From Oscillospiraceae bacterium (GTDB taxonomy: Bacteria; Bacillota; Clostridia; Oscillospirales; Ruminococcaceae): a DNA stretch of 64,000 nt. The DNA lies in contig WQXO01000003.1 in NCBI GenBank assembly GCA_009784825.1, positions 62,001 to 126,000 of the forward strand, written 5' to 3'. Both the position numbers and the translations under genes were made by a program. The notes below the pieces were generated by a model. The model had not been told where the DNA came from. It made no database searches and was given only the letters and a program-made list of their open reading frames with translations. Shown here piece by piece: positions 1-7,267 of the stretch. Position 1 is the first letter of the stretch; every line of letters begins with the position of its first letter.

Positions 1-162
1 TCTTATAGCGAGGAACGCTTTATAGCCATAGGTGAAAGCGTAGTGAACAGATTGCTTATGGTTTGTTACTGTGAAAGGGAAAATACAGAAATTGTACGGT
101 TGATTTCAGCCCGAAAAGCCGATAAACAAGAAATTGAGTTGTATTATGGAGGTATAGTATAA
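1..162 (+). CDS. BrnT-family toxin, C-terminal part
   Basis: The reading frame is open from the first base to a TAA at 160-162, so the N-terminus lies outside the window. The visible 53 residues carry the C-terminal signature of BrnT (DUF497) toxins: an 'RFIAIGES' strand, then 'RLLMVCYCE', then 'RLISARKA' and a tail of charged residues. BrnT proteins are RelE-fold ribonucleases that stop translation and are neutralised by a co-encoded antitoxin. The next gene begins on the last base of this stop codon, which supports translational coupling as a toxin-antitoxin pair. Family assignment is good; activity cannot be judged because the first half is missing. Confidence 0.75.
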   Translation, partial: SYSEERFIAIGESVVNRLLMVCYCERENTEIVRLISARKADKQEIELYYGGIV

Positions 163-368
163 TGGAAAGAGAATACGATTTATCTAAATTCTTTAGAAAC
201 CCCGAACGTGCTAAACGCTTGCGTGAAAATGGTTGCAGAATAGGCGTTACTCGTCGAGTGGACGGAAAAGATGTCATTGTGAAAGAATATTTTGTTACTC
301 CCGAACAAATAGCAGAAGAAAACGCAGGACGTGAAATCAATCGCAAGAATCACAGAGTTCAAAATTAA
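162..368 (+). CDS. small partner (putative antitoxin) of the BrnT-type toxin
   Basis: This 68-residue charged protein starts at the ATG that overlaps the toxin stop codon by one base, with a GGAGG site about six bases upstream. I do not recognise it as a classical BrnA: no clear ribbon-helix-helix is visible. It is rich in Arg, Glu and Asn, with 'RRVDGKDVIVKEYF' forming a likely beta hairpin. Position after a BrnT-type toxin, size and overlap suggest the cognate antitoxin. That role is inference from context. A strong hairpin with a T-run follows at 391-413 and should end the operon. Confidence 0.6.
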   Translation: MEREYDLSKFFRNPERAKRLRENGCRIGVTRRVDGKDVIVKEYFVTPEQIAEENAGREINRKNHRVQN

Positions 369-390
369 AATCTATTTGATTCCCCACATC

Positions 391-413
391 AAGCCCCTTC
401 CGGGGGCTTTTTT
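391..413 (+). terminator. Rho-independent terminator after the BrnT-type operon
   Basis: AGCCCC, a TTCC loop region and GGGGGCT are followed by a T-run, 23 bases after the last stop codon. Confidence 0.85.
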
Positions 414-439
414 GCTGTCTGCGGCGAGCGTTTTCAGTT

Positions 440-456
440 GGTGACAATTTGTCACC
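440..456. repeat. short perfect inverted repeat
   Basis: GGTGACA and TGTCACC are separated by three bases. The spot lies between two terminators, so no target gene for a regulator is obvious. It may be a small operator or a chance palindrome. Confidence 0.3.
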
Positions 457-494
457 GTTTCATTTCCTTACAATATAATTTAAGAATGGAAAGA

Positions 495-522
495 AAAACC
501 TTGAGTTAAATCAAGGTTTTTT
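495..522 (-). terminator. terminator of tmRNA
   Basis: A ten-base stem (AAAACCTTGA / TCAAGGTTTT) around a six-base loop lies just past the mature 3' end of tmRNA. On the minus strand it is followed by a T-rich tract. The A-rich left side could make it work in both directions. Confidence 0.8.
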
Positions 523-535
523 GTTCTTAGGATAG

Positions 536-885
536 TGGAGTCGGCGAGAATTGAACTCGCGTCCGAAAACCCGTCCCGGAATCTTTCTACAAGCTTAGTC
601 ATTCGTTTGAATTTCCCTTACGCCGGCACAAATAACAAACCCGACGTTCGGTAGCCCTTTGATACTTTCTAAGCTGCAAGGCTCTCACTTAGGAAGTTGA
701 CCGCTGTTTTGACGCCCGTATTAAGCCGCGGTGCTCTTAGTACGAACGGCAGTGCCGTTTAGGCAGCTGCTGCTAAAGTGTTATTATTAGCGTTTGAAAT
801 TTAGATGCCACTCGATTAAGGAGATTATGGCACACTCCGCTTGCTTAACGCCGTTCGGAATCCCCGTCGAAACCATTGCGACCCC
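536..885 (-). ncRNA. ssrA: transfer-messenger RNA (tmRNA)
   Basis: tmRNA rescues stalled ribosomes by acting first as an alanyl-tRNA and then as a short mRNA. The 5' end on the minus strand reads GGGGTCG and pairs with CGACTCC near position 540 as a seven-base acceptor stem with one G-U pair. The T-arm GTTCAATTC lies inside the 3' end, and the typical GGTTTCGACGGGG follows the 5' end. The CCA tail is not encoded. The tag frame at 759-791 reads ANNNTLAAAA and stop, with an alanine resume codon. A consensus promoter lies at 926-954 and a terminator at 495-522, so it is an independent unit. The tag ends in a run of four alanines. Confidence 0.95.
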
Positions 886-925
886 GGACGAACAATTGAC
901 AATTTACAATTGACAATGTACAATT

Positions 926-954
926 ATTATAACACTTAAATTTATTTTTGTCAA
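926..954 (-). promoter_or_regulatory. sigma-A type promoter of tmRNA
   Basis: On the minus strand there is a perfect TTGACA, a 17-base spacer and a perfect TATAAT. The -10 box sits about 41 bases upstream of the mature 5' end, which allows a short processed leader. That leader (886-925) holds a repeated ACAATTGACAAT-like motif. Confidence 0.85.
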
Positions 955-1008
955 GTGTCCGAAAATGAACTTATAAAACGCTATGTATATTAGAGGGCGG
1001 TGAGCGGT

Positions 1009-1515
1009 ATGTCGAAATTAGAAAAAGCGGTTATTGCACTTTCGCGAGGTGACGATGACGCTCTTTCTATAATATATGACAAAGCGGCGAGATTGATTTT
1101 TTCCACTGCTTATGCGATTGTGGGGAATTATCAAGACGCTGAGGATGTTCTGCAGGACACCTTTGTCGAAATTATGAATTATGCCCCGAGTTATTCCGGT
1201 GGTAACGCTAAGGCGTGGATTTTAACCATGAGCCGCCATATCGCAATCGATGTTATTCGTAAGCGTAAAGCGACAGTGTCTTTTGATAAACAGTTAGATG
1301 AAAATATCGCAATTAATGACGATTATACACACTTAGAAGTATTCGACATGCTCGGTCGACTTGATGAAACCGAGCGGCAAATTATCATCTATCGCATTTA
1401 TGCCAAGCTGCCCTACAAAAATATAGCCGATGTTATGGGCATTTCTGTTTCTTCCGCCCAGAAGAAATACCAGCGTGCTTTACAGAAACTAAAGGAGAAT
1501 TATCATGAAAATTAA
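1009..1515 (+). CDS. ECF-type RNA polymerase sigma factor
   Basis: The 168-residue protein has sigma-70 region 2 at about residues 5-80, with 'DAEDVLQDTF' for core binding and -10 melting. Region 4 is at about 110-160, with a helix-turn-helix around 'LPYKNIADVMGISVSSAQ'. This two-region layout is typical of extracytoplasmic-function sigma factors. I chose the ATG at 1009 because GGTGA is well spaced before it; a GTG nine bases upstream is also in frame. It overlaps the next gene, a membrane protein, by 11 bases, so the pair is probably a sigma factor and its membrane regulator. The signal sensed is unknown. Confidence 0.88.
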   Translation: MSKLEKAVIALSRGDDDALSIIYDKAARLIFSTAYAIVGNYQDAEDVLQDTFVEIMNYAPSYSGGNAKAWILTMSRHIAIDVIRKRKATVSFDKQLDENIAINDDYTHLEVFDMLGRLDETERQIIIYRIYAKLPYKNIADVMGISVSSAQKKYQRALQKLKENYHEN

Positions 1516-2863
1516 AAAAACACTTAAACAATTAGATACAATTCCGCTTCCCGAAAACCCGTATGCCCGTTCACAAAAATCCCGCAATTATGCGTTGCAG
1601 TTAGTCCCGTTATGTGCCGCTCTTGTTTTAATAATCGGGGGAGCGTTTATGTTCGCTGTGCTTAATAATAATGAGCTTCCTATATTCAGTGAAGCACCGC
1701 CGCCTGTTGACGACATTCCCGAGCAGACTGAACCCTTCAATATATGGATGAGCCACTCCGACAGAACCACCAACTTTTGGACTTCCGAGGATTATCAATT
1801 TAGTATTAATTCAACTGTGCATGAAATTGAGATTCCCGATGTTCTCCCCGATAATCTGACAGAATGGCGGAAGGAACACTTTTTCGATTATCATGGCGAG
1901 GATTTTATTATGAATGATATAACTCGTGTTAATGATTACACAGTGTTTGCGGGTACCAAGTATTTCTATAAGGAACATGAATTGGGTGGGTATACTTTCG
2001 GTTATACATTGGGGTATGTTGCGTTAATCGATTCAAACGAGCAGGTTGTTTGGGAGAGGTATTCCCCCGGTGAAAGCGAGCAGGAGGGTTATTTCAAAAT
2101 CCAATGCGATGAAACAGGAATATATATCTTCGGTTTAACCTGTGATTTTCTTTACTCGGGTGTAACCTCGGGTTCGGGACGGGTAACGGTTACTAAGTAT
2201 GACTATGACGGGAATATAATCGACAGGCAGGCTATGTCAACCATGTTCGGAACAGGTGCATGGATTGAATCCGGAATTATTTACGATGGCAATTGGTTCG
2301 CCCTTATCGGAACAGGTCACGGGGGGAATGCCGTTGTAACTTCAAAGGGTTCATACTATTATTTCGATAACGGGAGAAAGTATAACTTTTCTCAAATGGT
2401 AATATACAACGATGAATTATATTTAAGCGGGTATTATACTCCCGTGCCAACACTCGGAACGATATTCGAGCCAATTCAAATGTCTGATGACCCCGATAAT
2501 CCTGCAACCCCACCCGAACCTTGGTCTGAACGCAGTGATATATGGAATAACACACAAACGCATGGCGAGGACAGCTTAACCGAGTTTTGGCAGGAATATT
2601 ATACGGCTGTGCTTTTAGTTTGTGACCCGCTTACAATGAACCCTAAAAGTATTACTACGGTAAACGGTTCAATGGGAATAGATTTATTAATAAATGGGGA
2701 CGAAATATTTTGGAAAACAGCGGCGATTGTAAATGTTGTTTTTTCACCCATGACCTCTGCGTTTAGTTTCATGGCGATGTGTGAAGTGAGTGAGTGGGTT
2801 CATATTATGGATTGGTATTTTGAACGGGAGGACACCGAGTATTCATATGTGTTTGTGAGATAG
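1505..2863 (+). CDS. single-pass membrane protein, putative anti-sigma factor
   Basis: The 452-residue protein begins inside the end of the sigma factor gene with GGAG seven bases upstream. About 30 cytosolic residues are followed by one transmembrane segment (roughly 32-54) and a large extracellular part rich in Tyr, Trp, Asp and Gly, which may form a beta-propeller-like fold. I see no zinc-binding anti-sigma motif. The topology and the 11-base overlap with an ECF sigma gene suggest a membrane anti-sigma factor or sensor whose short cytosolic tail holds the sigma factor. This is inference; the extracellular domain matches no family I know. Confidence 0.65.
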   Translation: MKIKKTLKQLDTIPLPENPYARSQKSRNYALQLVPLCAALVLIIGGAFMFAVLNNNELPIFSEAPPPVDDIPEQTEPFNIWMSHSDRTTNFWTSEDYQFSINSTVHEIEIPDVLPDNLTEWRKEHFFDYHGEDFIMNDITRVNDYTVFAGTKYFYKEHELGGYTFGYTLGYVALIDSNEQVVWERYSPGESEQEGYFKIQCDETGIYIFGLTCDFLYSGVTSGSGRVTVTKYDYDGNIIDRQAMSTMFGTGAWIESGIIYDGNWFALIGTGHGGNAVVTSKGSYYYFDNGRKYNFSQMVIYNDELYLSGYYTPVPTLGTIFEPIQMSDDPDNPATPPEPWSERSDIWNNTQTHGEDSLTEFWQEYYTAVLLVCDPLTMNPKSITTVNGSMGIDLLINGDEIFWKTAAIVNVVFSPMTSAFSFMAMCEVSEWVHIMDWYFEREDTEYSYVFVR

Positions 2864-2885
2864 TGAAAAGGAAAACCACAAAACT

Positions 2886-2920
2886 AAAACGCACACCGAA
2901 ATTAAAACGGAGTGCGTTTT
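2886..2920. terminator. bidirectional hairpin between convergent genes (repeat copy 1)
   Basis: A 13-base stem with one mismatch around a nine-base A-rich loop, with T-runs on both sides. It lies between the plus-strand anti-sigma gene and the minus-strand methyltransferase. The reverse complement of the hairpin at 7268-7303 is almost identical to it. Confidence 0.8.
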
Positions 2921-2960
2921 TTGTGATTATCGTACTACAACTAATGCTTATTTTCTAAGT

Positions 2961-3803
2961 TTACGGTTTTCTTCCCATGTATAACTGAAAAATAAACTTC
3001 ATATCCAACTGACCGCCGTTTCGTAATATAACCTCTTTGATACCTTTGTAAAGAGCTGCTCTATCTTTGTTCAGTATGGCTCGATGGTCGGACATTGTAT
3101 CCATAAGAGCTATGTACTCGTTAGCTTTATAAATTCGCAAACCATTATACAGTTTCATCGTTATGTCGGTAAATCCAAATTGTTCTAAGCTGTTAAAACG
3201 AAAGCCCCGATGTATTTCTTCGGGTTTTAGAAAGTCATCATAGGTCATTTTACACAAGTCAACGGGTCTGTCATATCGAGGGTAATGGTTGTAATAATAC
3301 TTTTCATATACCTCATCAATGGCATCAGCTATAATATTGCCTTTTTGTCTATACACATTATTACGGAACAGTACAAACACTCCGCCGCTTTTTAACAATC
3401 TTAAAACTTTTGGGCAACCGGTTTCTGCGTCCACCCAATGAAAAGCAGAAGCGGCATATATCAAATCGTAGTTATCGTTTTCTAATGAAACATCTTCAAA
3501 AGTAGATGTAATTACATCGAAATTTCTATATCCATTAAATTTATTTAATAAAAACTCTGTCATATTCGTGCCCATTTCCACAGCTGTCACAGCGTAACCT
3601 GCGTCAAGAAAAGGAGTTGTAGCTTTCCCTGTACCCGCACCTATTTCAATGGCACGCTTGTTTTTTCCCGCCCCGGTATATTGGATAACATCAGCAAATA
3701 ATTCGGCGGGATAATCCCACCGATATTTATCGTAGCTCACAGCTATTTCGTCAAAGTGGTTTCGGTTTTCGCGTTCCCATCCTGTTTTGTTATCCGTTCC
3801 CAT
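2961..3803 (-). CDS. class I SAM-dependent methyltransferase
   Basis: The 280-residue protein has a Rossmann-type methyltransferase core. 'AIEIGAGTGKAT' near residue 52 is motif I for S-adenosylmethionine, 'VTAVEMGTNM' is motif II, and 'YDLIYAASAFHWVD' is the usual DLI/HW motif. Proteins of this kind methylate small molecules or lipids; the substrate cannot be read from sequence. The gene stands alone and is transcribed leftwards from its own promoter (3857-3885), which mirrors that of the next operon. No downstream partner is visible. Confidence 0.85.
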   Translation of the reverse strand: MGTDNKTGWERENRNHFDEIAVSYDKYRWDYPAELFADVIQYTGAGKNKRAIEIGAGTGKATTPFLDAGYAVTAVEMGTNMTEFLLNKFNGYRNFDVITSTFEDVSLENDNYDLIYAASAFHWVDAETGCPKVLRLLKSGGVFVLFRNNVYRQKGNIIADAIDEVYEKYYYNHYPRYDRPVDLCKMTYDDFLKPEEIHRGFRFNSLEQFGFTDITMKLYNGLRIYKANEYIALMDTMSDHRAILNKDRAALYKGIKEVILRNGGQLDMKFIFQLYMGRKP

Positions 3804-3856
3804 TTTATTACCCCAAATATAAATTCACGCTCTACGATTTATCGAGCATTTTTACT

Positions 3857-3903
3857 ATTATAACATAAATCAGCTTGAAATTCAAGTTGATTTATGATAT
3901 AAT
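3857..3903. promoter_or_regulatory. mirror-image divergent promoters with overlapping -35 boxes
   Basis: A 31-bp near-perfect palindrome (3865-3895) is centred on base 3880. Rightwards: TTGAAA at 3875-3880, 17 bases, TATAAT at 3898-3903. Leftwards: TTGAAT (3885-3880), 17 bases, TATAAT (3862-3857). The two -35 boxes share one base, so polymerase can probably occupy only one direction at a time. The palindrome could also be an operator. Confidence 0.8.
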
Positions 3904-3950
3904 GGGTGAGTAGGTAACTATATAGAATTTATATAATGTGGAGGGTTTAT

Positions 3951-4346
3951 ATGTTTTGGAAAAAACGACAAAAGAAAGTGGCAATAGTTCCTGTGTCTGT
4001 CATTTTCGCACACATAAAAGAGCTGATGGACATTAATGCACCTGTCCTAAATTTGAAAATAAAGTATAGCGACAAAATATATCGTCTCGGAATCGCAAGC
4101 GACTTTAATCGTTCGACAGGTGAATTTTTTGACACGGTTTTTTTCATTGGCGATGATTGTAAACGTCCCTGGGATAATGGGTGGAATTGCGACACATTCG
4201 ATGAATTTAAGCAATCGGCAAAGTTGGGAGATGTACTTTTAAAGGACATTAATGGCGAAATAACTGTTTTAGAGGATGAAGATGCCGGTTGTCCGAGTAA
4301 TATCACTATGTTTAAGCCGTATATCGTGGAAAAAGAGAATAATTAA
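3951..4346 (+). CDS. hypothetical cytosolic protein, first gene of the small-gene row
   Basis: The 131-residue protein has no signal peptide or membrane segment. It has a basic N-terminus ('FWKKRQKKV'), a Trp- and Asp-rich middle ('RPWDNGWNCDTFDEF') and an acidic C-terminal third. I do not recognise the family. The ATG at 3951 is preferred because GGAGG lies seven bases upstream; an in-frame ATG 15 bases earlier has no ribosome site. It follows the rightward promoter at 3875-3903 and leads a row of small genes that resemble immunity proteins, so an immunity role is possible but not shown. Confidence 0.6.
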   Translation: MFWKKRQKKVAIVPVSVIFAHIKELMDINAPVLNLKIKYSDKIYRLGIASDFNRSTGEFFDTVFFIGDDCKRPWDNGWNCDTFDEFKQSAKLGDVLLKDINGEITVLEDEDAGCPSNITMFKPYIVEKENN

Positions 4347-4354
4347 CTATGCCT

Positions 4355-4415
4355 AATAAGCATTATCAGAGATTCAGAACAATAGAACTACAGGGGTGGA
4401 ATTTATATTAGGGAG
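4355..4415 (+). repeat. diverged leader repeat, copy 1
   Basis: This block shares the order and spacing of the repeats at 5245-5311 and 5802-5868: a 'TAAGCATTA' box, 'CAATAGAAC', 'CAGGGG' and 'ATTTATAT', followed by a ribosome site and a start codon. It is clearly less well conserved than the other two. Confidence 0.65.
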
Positions 4416-4426
4416 ATTAACACAGA

Positions 4427-4852
4427 ATGAGCAATCAAATAGATGAATTTATTAAAAATTTGAAACTAAAACCTCCCGCAACTGAAGACAATTTAAAGAT
4501 ACTTGAACAAAGAATTGGTATTTGTCTTCCTATTGAATATAGAGAATTTATGTTAAATTCAAACGGAGCGGAAGGTTTTATTGGTAATTTATATCTACAA
4601 ATTTGGTCTGTTGAACTAACTATGAAATTGAATGAAATAAGTGCCGCAGATGAAACGCTTTGTCTGTTTAATGAATCGAAGCCTGTTGTGTGCTTTGCTT
4701 CGGATGGTGGCGGCACATATTATGCCTTTGATAAGAGGACTGAAGATTCTTCGATAATAGCGTTTCCTGCCATATCAATTGTGAGCGAAGAACACGAACA
4801 ATGCGGCGACACATTTAATAAGTTTTTGCAACATTTATATAATACGAGGTAG
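4427..4852 (+). CDS. SMI1/KNR4 (SUKH) family protein
   Basis: The 141-residue protein fits the SUKH-1 fold. An N-terminal helix carries 'EDNLKILEQRIGICLP', then 'YREFMLNSNGAEGFI', a central strand region, 'VVCFASDGGGTYYAFD' and a closing helix. SUKH proteins are common immunity proteins that bind and block polymorphic toxins or contact-dependent toxins of neighbouring cells. No toxin gene is near, so it may protect against toxins of other strains. It is preceded by the leader repeat at 4355-4415 and followed four bases later by a HEAT-like gene. Confidence 0.85.
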   Translation: MSNQIDEFIKNLKLKPPATEDNLKILEQRIGICLPIEYREFMLNSNGAEGFIGNLYLQIWSVELTMKLNEISAADETLCLFNESKPVVCFASDGGGTYYAFDKRTEDSSIIAFPAISIVSEEHEQCGDTFNKFLQHLYNTR

Positions 4853-4856
4853 GACA

Positions 4857-5228
4857 ATGGATAAAATATATAAACCTTTATCGGAATTTAATGATGAAGA
4901 AATAAAGCGAATACTCCAATTCGGTACGATTGATGAACTTATAATCTTGCCGCTTTCTGTTGGAGAGTATCATATAAACTGGAAATACGCTCAAAGCATT
5001 TGCGTTGAATTAGCGAACCATAATAATGAGAATGTACGTGCTAATGCCGCATTGGGGCTTTCATATATAGCGAGAACAAAAGGAAAACTTGAAAAACACA
5101 TTGTAAAACCGGTTTTATTAAAATTGCTTAATGAGTGTGTTGAACATAAGGGGCGTATAATTGATTCAATTGATGATATAAACTTGTTTTTAAAGTGGAA
5201 CATTGCTAAAAAAGCTCTTACAAAATAA
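4857..5228 (+). CDS. small helical, HEAT-repeat-like protein
   Basis: The 123-residue protein is predicted to be all helical. Residues 40-95 read as paired helices of the HEAT type ('ICVELANHNNENVRANAALGLSYIA'-like, with the Asn-Val-Arg turn). It begins four bases after the SUKH gene and is probably co-translated with it. Short HEAT-like proteins are often annotated as immunity proteins beside SUKH genes, and that is the most likely role here, by inference. There is no signal peptide or catalytic motif. Confidence 0.6.
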   Translation: MDKIYKPLSEFNDEEIKRILQFGTIDELIILPLSVGEYHINWKYAQSICVELANHNNENVRANAALGLSYIARTKGKLEKHIVKPVLLKLLNECVEHKGRIIDSIDDINLFLKWNIAKKALTK

Positions 5229-5244
5229 TAATAATTCAACACAA

Positions 5245-5311
5245 CATTATAAGCATTAGCGGAGTTTCACAGCAATAGAACCACAGGGGGCGAATTTATA
5301 TAATTAGAGGT
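5245..5311 (+). repeat. 67-bp leader repeat, copy 2
   Basis: This repeat matches 5802-5868 over its full 67 bases with about six differences; the first 39 bases are identical. It ends with the ribosome-binding site (AGAGG) of the next gene. Both copies hold 'CAATAGAAC' and 'TTTATATAAT' at the same spacing. Confidence 0.9.
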
Positions 5312-5313
5312 TA

Positions 5314-5793
5314 ATGATGGTAAACAGTTTTACAATAAGTGATACGATAAATACATTAGAAGCCATATTTGAAAAACATAAAAATGAAAGAGTTTGTGTA
5401 TTAGCGACAACGTGTACAGGAAAAACCACAATAATAAAACAAATACCGTATTGTGTAGATGTTGATGTATTACTCGGCGAGTGTATGACAGCAGAAGAAA
5501 TTACTTTTTGTGGACAAGTGCCGTGGACAGAAGAAATTGGAACAATATATGATAAAATCATGTTCGAGAGAATAAAAATTCAACAAGGACAACCGTTATT
5601 TTGTAGTGTTATTTTAGAATGTGAGGCTGTGGTATTTTTAGATATACCTAATAGAATTCTCACAGAACATTGTAAAAAACGTAATGTTGATTTTGATTAT
5701 GCTTTACAGCTCAAGAGCGAACTTGAAAAGGACTGGAATAACCATAAAGAAAGAGGCGGGAAACAATTTTATTATGTGGTTATGTGTGAATAA
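5314..5793 (+). CDS. small P-loop-like protein of unknown function
   Basis: The 159-residue protein has a Walker A-like stretch 'ATTCTGKTT' at about residues 30-38, with Ala where Gly is usual in the first position. A hydrophobic 'VVFLDIP' strand near 105 could be the Walker B end. 'KKRNVDFDYALQLKSELEKDW' then forms a helix like the lid of small kinases. This suggests a P-loop kinase or NTPase fold, but the substrate is unknown. Start codons at 5314 and 5317 are both possible. It is led by the 67-bp repeat, so it forms one unit of the repeat-led gene row. Confidence 0.6.
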   Translation: MMVNSFTISDTINTLEAIFEKHKNERVCVLATTCTGKTTIIKQIPYCVDVDVLLGECMTAEEITFCGQVPWTEEIGTIYDKIMFERIKIQQGQPLFCSVILECEAVVFLDIPNRILTEHCKKRNVDFDYALQLKSELEKDWNNHKERGGKQFYYVVMCE

Positions 5794-5801
5794 CTTCTGC
5801 A

Positions 5802-5868
5802 CATTATAAGCATTAGCGGAGTTTCACAGCAATAGAACCAAAGAGGTGGTATTTATATAATGAGAGGT
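5802..5868 (+). repeat. 67-bp leader repeat, copy 3
   Basis: This is the close copy of 5245-5311, directly followed by the DUF2185 gene, whose ribosome site lies inside the repeat. Its first bases, CATTATAAGCA, recur at 6213 and 7235, at the ends of other genes in the row. Confidence 0.9.
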
Positions 5869-5873
5869 AGTTT

Positions 5874-6218
5874 ATGAGGGATAAAAAATGGTTTATAAAA
5901 GCAGAAGATATGAAAGAATTGTTCCGGTGGAAGTATGCGGAAGGCTGCTTTGCTACTGACAGGATACCGGTTGACGGCTGTAAGGTTGGTTATATGTATA
6001 GAGAAGAACCCGATAACGACATCGACAGCGGTTGGAGATTTCAAGCAGGCGATGAAAATGATGAATATATGGATAATGTTGAAAATATAGGGATATATGC
6101 ATTAAACACAATAGCAAATTATGACCCGGATATTATACCGTTTTTATATTCTGATTATGGTTCTGCTTTTTATAGAGATTGCAACGGTGTTTTTCAAAAA
6201 GATATGCTCGCATTATAA
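5874..6218 (+). CDS. DUF2185 (Imm33-like) domain protein
   Basis: The 114-residue protein carries the DUF2185 pattern: 'GWRFQAGDENDEYMD' near residue 52, then 'NIGIYALNTIANYDPDI' and 'GSAFYRDCNGVF' at the end. This domain is counted among predicted immunity proteins of polymorphic toxin systems. No cognate toxin is present in the window. It starts a few bases after the third leader repeat, and its stop codon sits in a CATTATAAGCAT motif that copies the start of the repeat. Family call is strong; biological role is inference. Confidence 0.82.
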   Translation: MRDKKWFIKAEDMKELFRWKYAEGCFATDRIPVDGCKVGYMYREEPDNDIDSGWRFQAGDENDEYMDNVENIGIYALNTIANYDPDIIPFLYSDYGSAFYRDCNGVFQKDMLAL

Positions 6219-6269
6219 GCATACTATCCTGTACAAAAATCGGACATCATTCAAAAATACGGAGTTGAT

Positions 6270-6698
6270 ATGGTAAAAACAAATAAAAATTCATTAAAAG
6301 TATTCTTATTTATCGGCATTTTTCTATTGTCTGCCTGCTCTGGCTCAAATCCTTTGCCCTTGAATTCAGACAGGTGGGGGACTTATGATGTCGGCTATCA
6401 CCCCGAAAGATATAACATGACATTGTGGTTGTTTGAAACAAACTGGTTTGAAAGCAAAACCGATGAGGAAATATTAGAGCTGCTGCCCGACCCAAAAGTA
6501 AATGAAATCATTGACGAAGAAATACATTTTCATGTGAAATTCAGAAACCCTAATTTTATTTTTGGCATTGACCCTTATGAATTAACGGGGATTCTCACTA
6601 TTTATTTTAATGACGGTTTAGTAATCCGAGCGGAGTATTGGGAAAGAAAAGACGTTAATTCGGAATATGTACTGAAATTAGAATGGGGTGAATTATAA
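6270..6698 (+). CDS. putative lipoprotein of unknown function
   Basis: The 142-residue protein has a basic start, a hydrophobic segment and a lipobox 'LLSAC' with Cys23, so it should be exported and lipid-anchored. The mature part is rich in Trp, Glu and Asp, with a conserved-looking 'LWLFETNWFESKTDEEILELL' region. I do not recognise the family. It follows the DUF2185 gene in the same direction, preceded only by a short remnant of the leader repeat (CATTATAAGCA at 6213), and may share the transcript. Confidence 0.65.
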   Translation: MVKTNKNSLKVFLFIGIFLLSACSGSNPLPLNSDRWGTYDVGYHPERYNMTLWLFETNWFESKTDEEILELLPDPKVNEIIDEEIHFHVKFRNPNFIFGIDPYELTGILTIYFNDGLVIRAEYWERKDVNSEYVLKLEWGEL

Positions 6699-6722
6699 AC
6701 ATTGTGCAGGAGGTAATACATT

Positions 6723-7241
6723 ATGGAGACGCTGATAGTACCATTAGAAAAAAGAGTACAACGAAGTAATATTATTTGGGGCATGGTTTTTGTTATTATT
6801 GGATTAGTACTTGTGCTTGGTATGTGGGGCGGTTATCTGGAAGACGGCTTTACCGTAATACACATCGTTATGACTCCTTGTTCTGCTTTGGTTATATGGG
6901 CGGGATTTTACAGCTTTCAACAAAACAAATACACGAAAGTTTTATCAGCAGACGACAAAGGAATACATTTTTACGTTTATGCGAGCAGAATTGGATATTA
7001 TAAACGTGAAATTGTACTTTCGTGGAATGAGATAAAAGGTATATCTCAAGCCCTTGAAAGCTGCCGGGATAACGAAGATGAATATGAAGAAATCCTTGCA
7101 ATACAGGTTGATTTTGAAGATGAACGCCCCGCTGCCGTGATATTTTTATCTGATACTAAATATGAAAAATACTCACCGGAGGAAACAATAGCCGACTTAG
7201 TGTTGAAATTAAACGAAATGAATACTAAGCATACATTATAA
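6723..7241 (+). CDS. small membrane protein with two membrane segments
   Basis: The 172-residue protein has two transmembrane helices at about residues 17-40 and 50-70. A soluble domain of mixed strands follows ('KGIHFYVYASRIGYYKREIVLSWNEI'), which resembles the PH-like cytosolic domain seen in small bacterial membrane proteins. The ribosome site AGGAGG precedes the ATG. It is the last gene of the plus-strand row and runs into the bidirectional terminator at 7268-7303. Function unknown. Confidence 0.65.
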   Translation: METLIVPLEKRVQRSNIIWGMVFVIIGLVLVLGMWGGYLEDGFTVIHIVMTPCSALVIWAGFYSFQQNKYTKVLSADDKGIHFYVYASRIGYYKREIVLSWNEIKGISQALESCRDNEDEYEEILAIQVDFEDERPAAVIFLSDTKYEKYSPEETIADLVLKLNEMNTKHTL

Positions 7242-7267
7242 GCAATAGAGGTAGTACAATAAATACA

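Noticed and set aside
5297..5304. TATATAAT in the 67-bp leader repeat as a -10 promoter box
   Set aside because: It lies only about nine bases before the start codon and ahead of the ribosome site, so transcripts would begin after the ribosome site. A weak TAGAAC at 17 bases upstream is not convincing.
4355..5868. Leader repeats as a CRISPR array or integron attC sites
   Set aside because: Spacing is irregular, the spacers are whole genes, and no compact dyad or 7-bp core like attC is visible.
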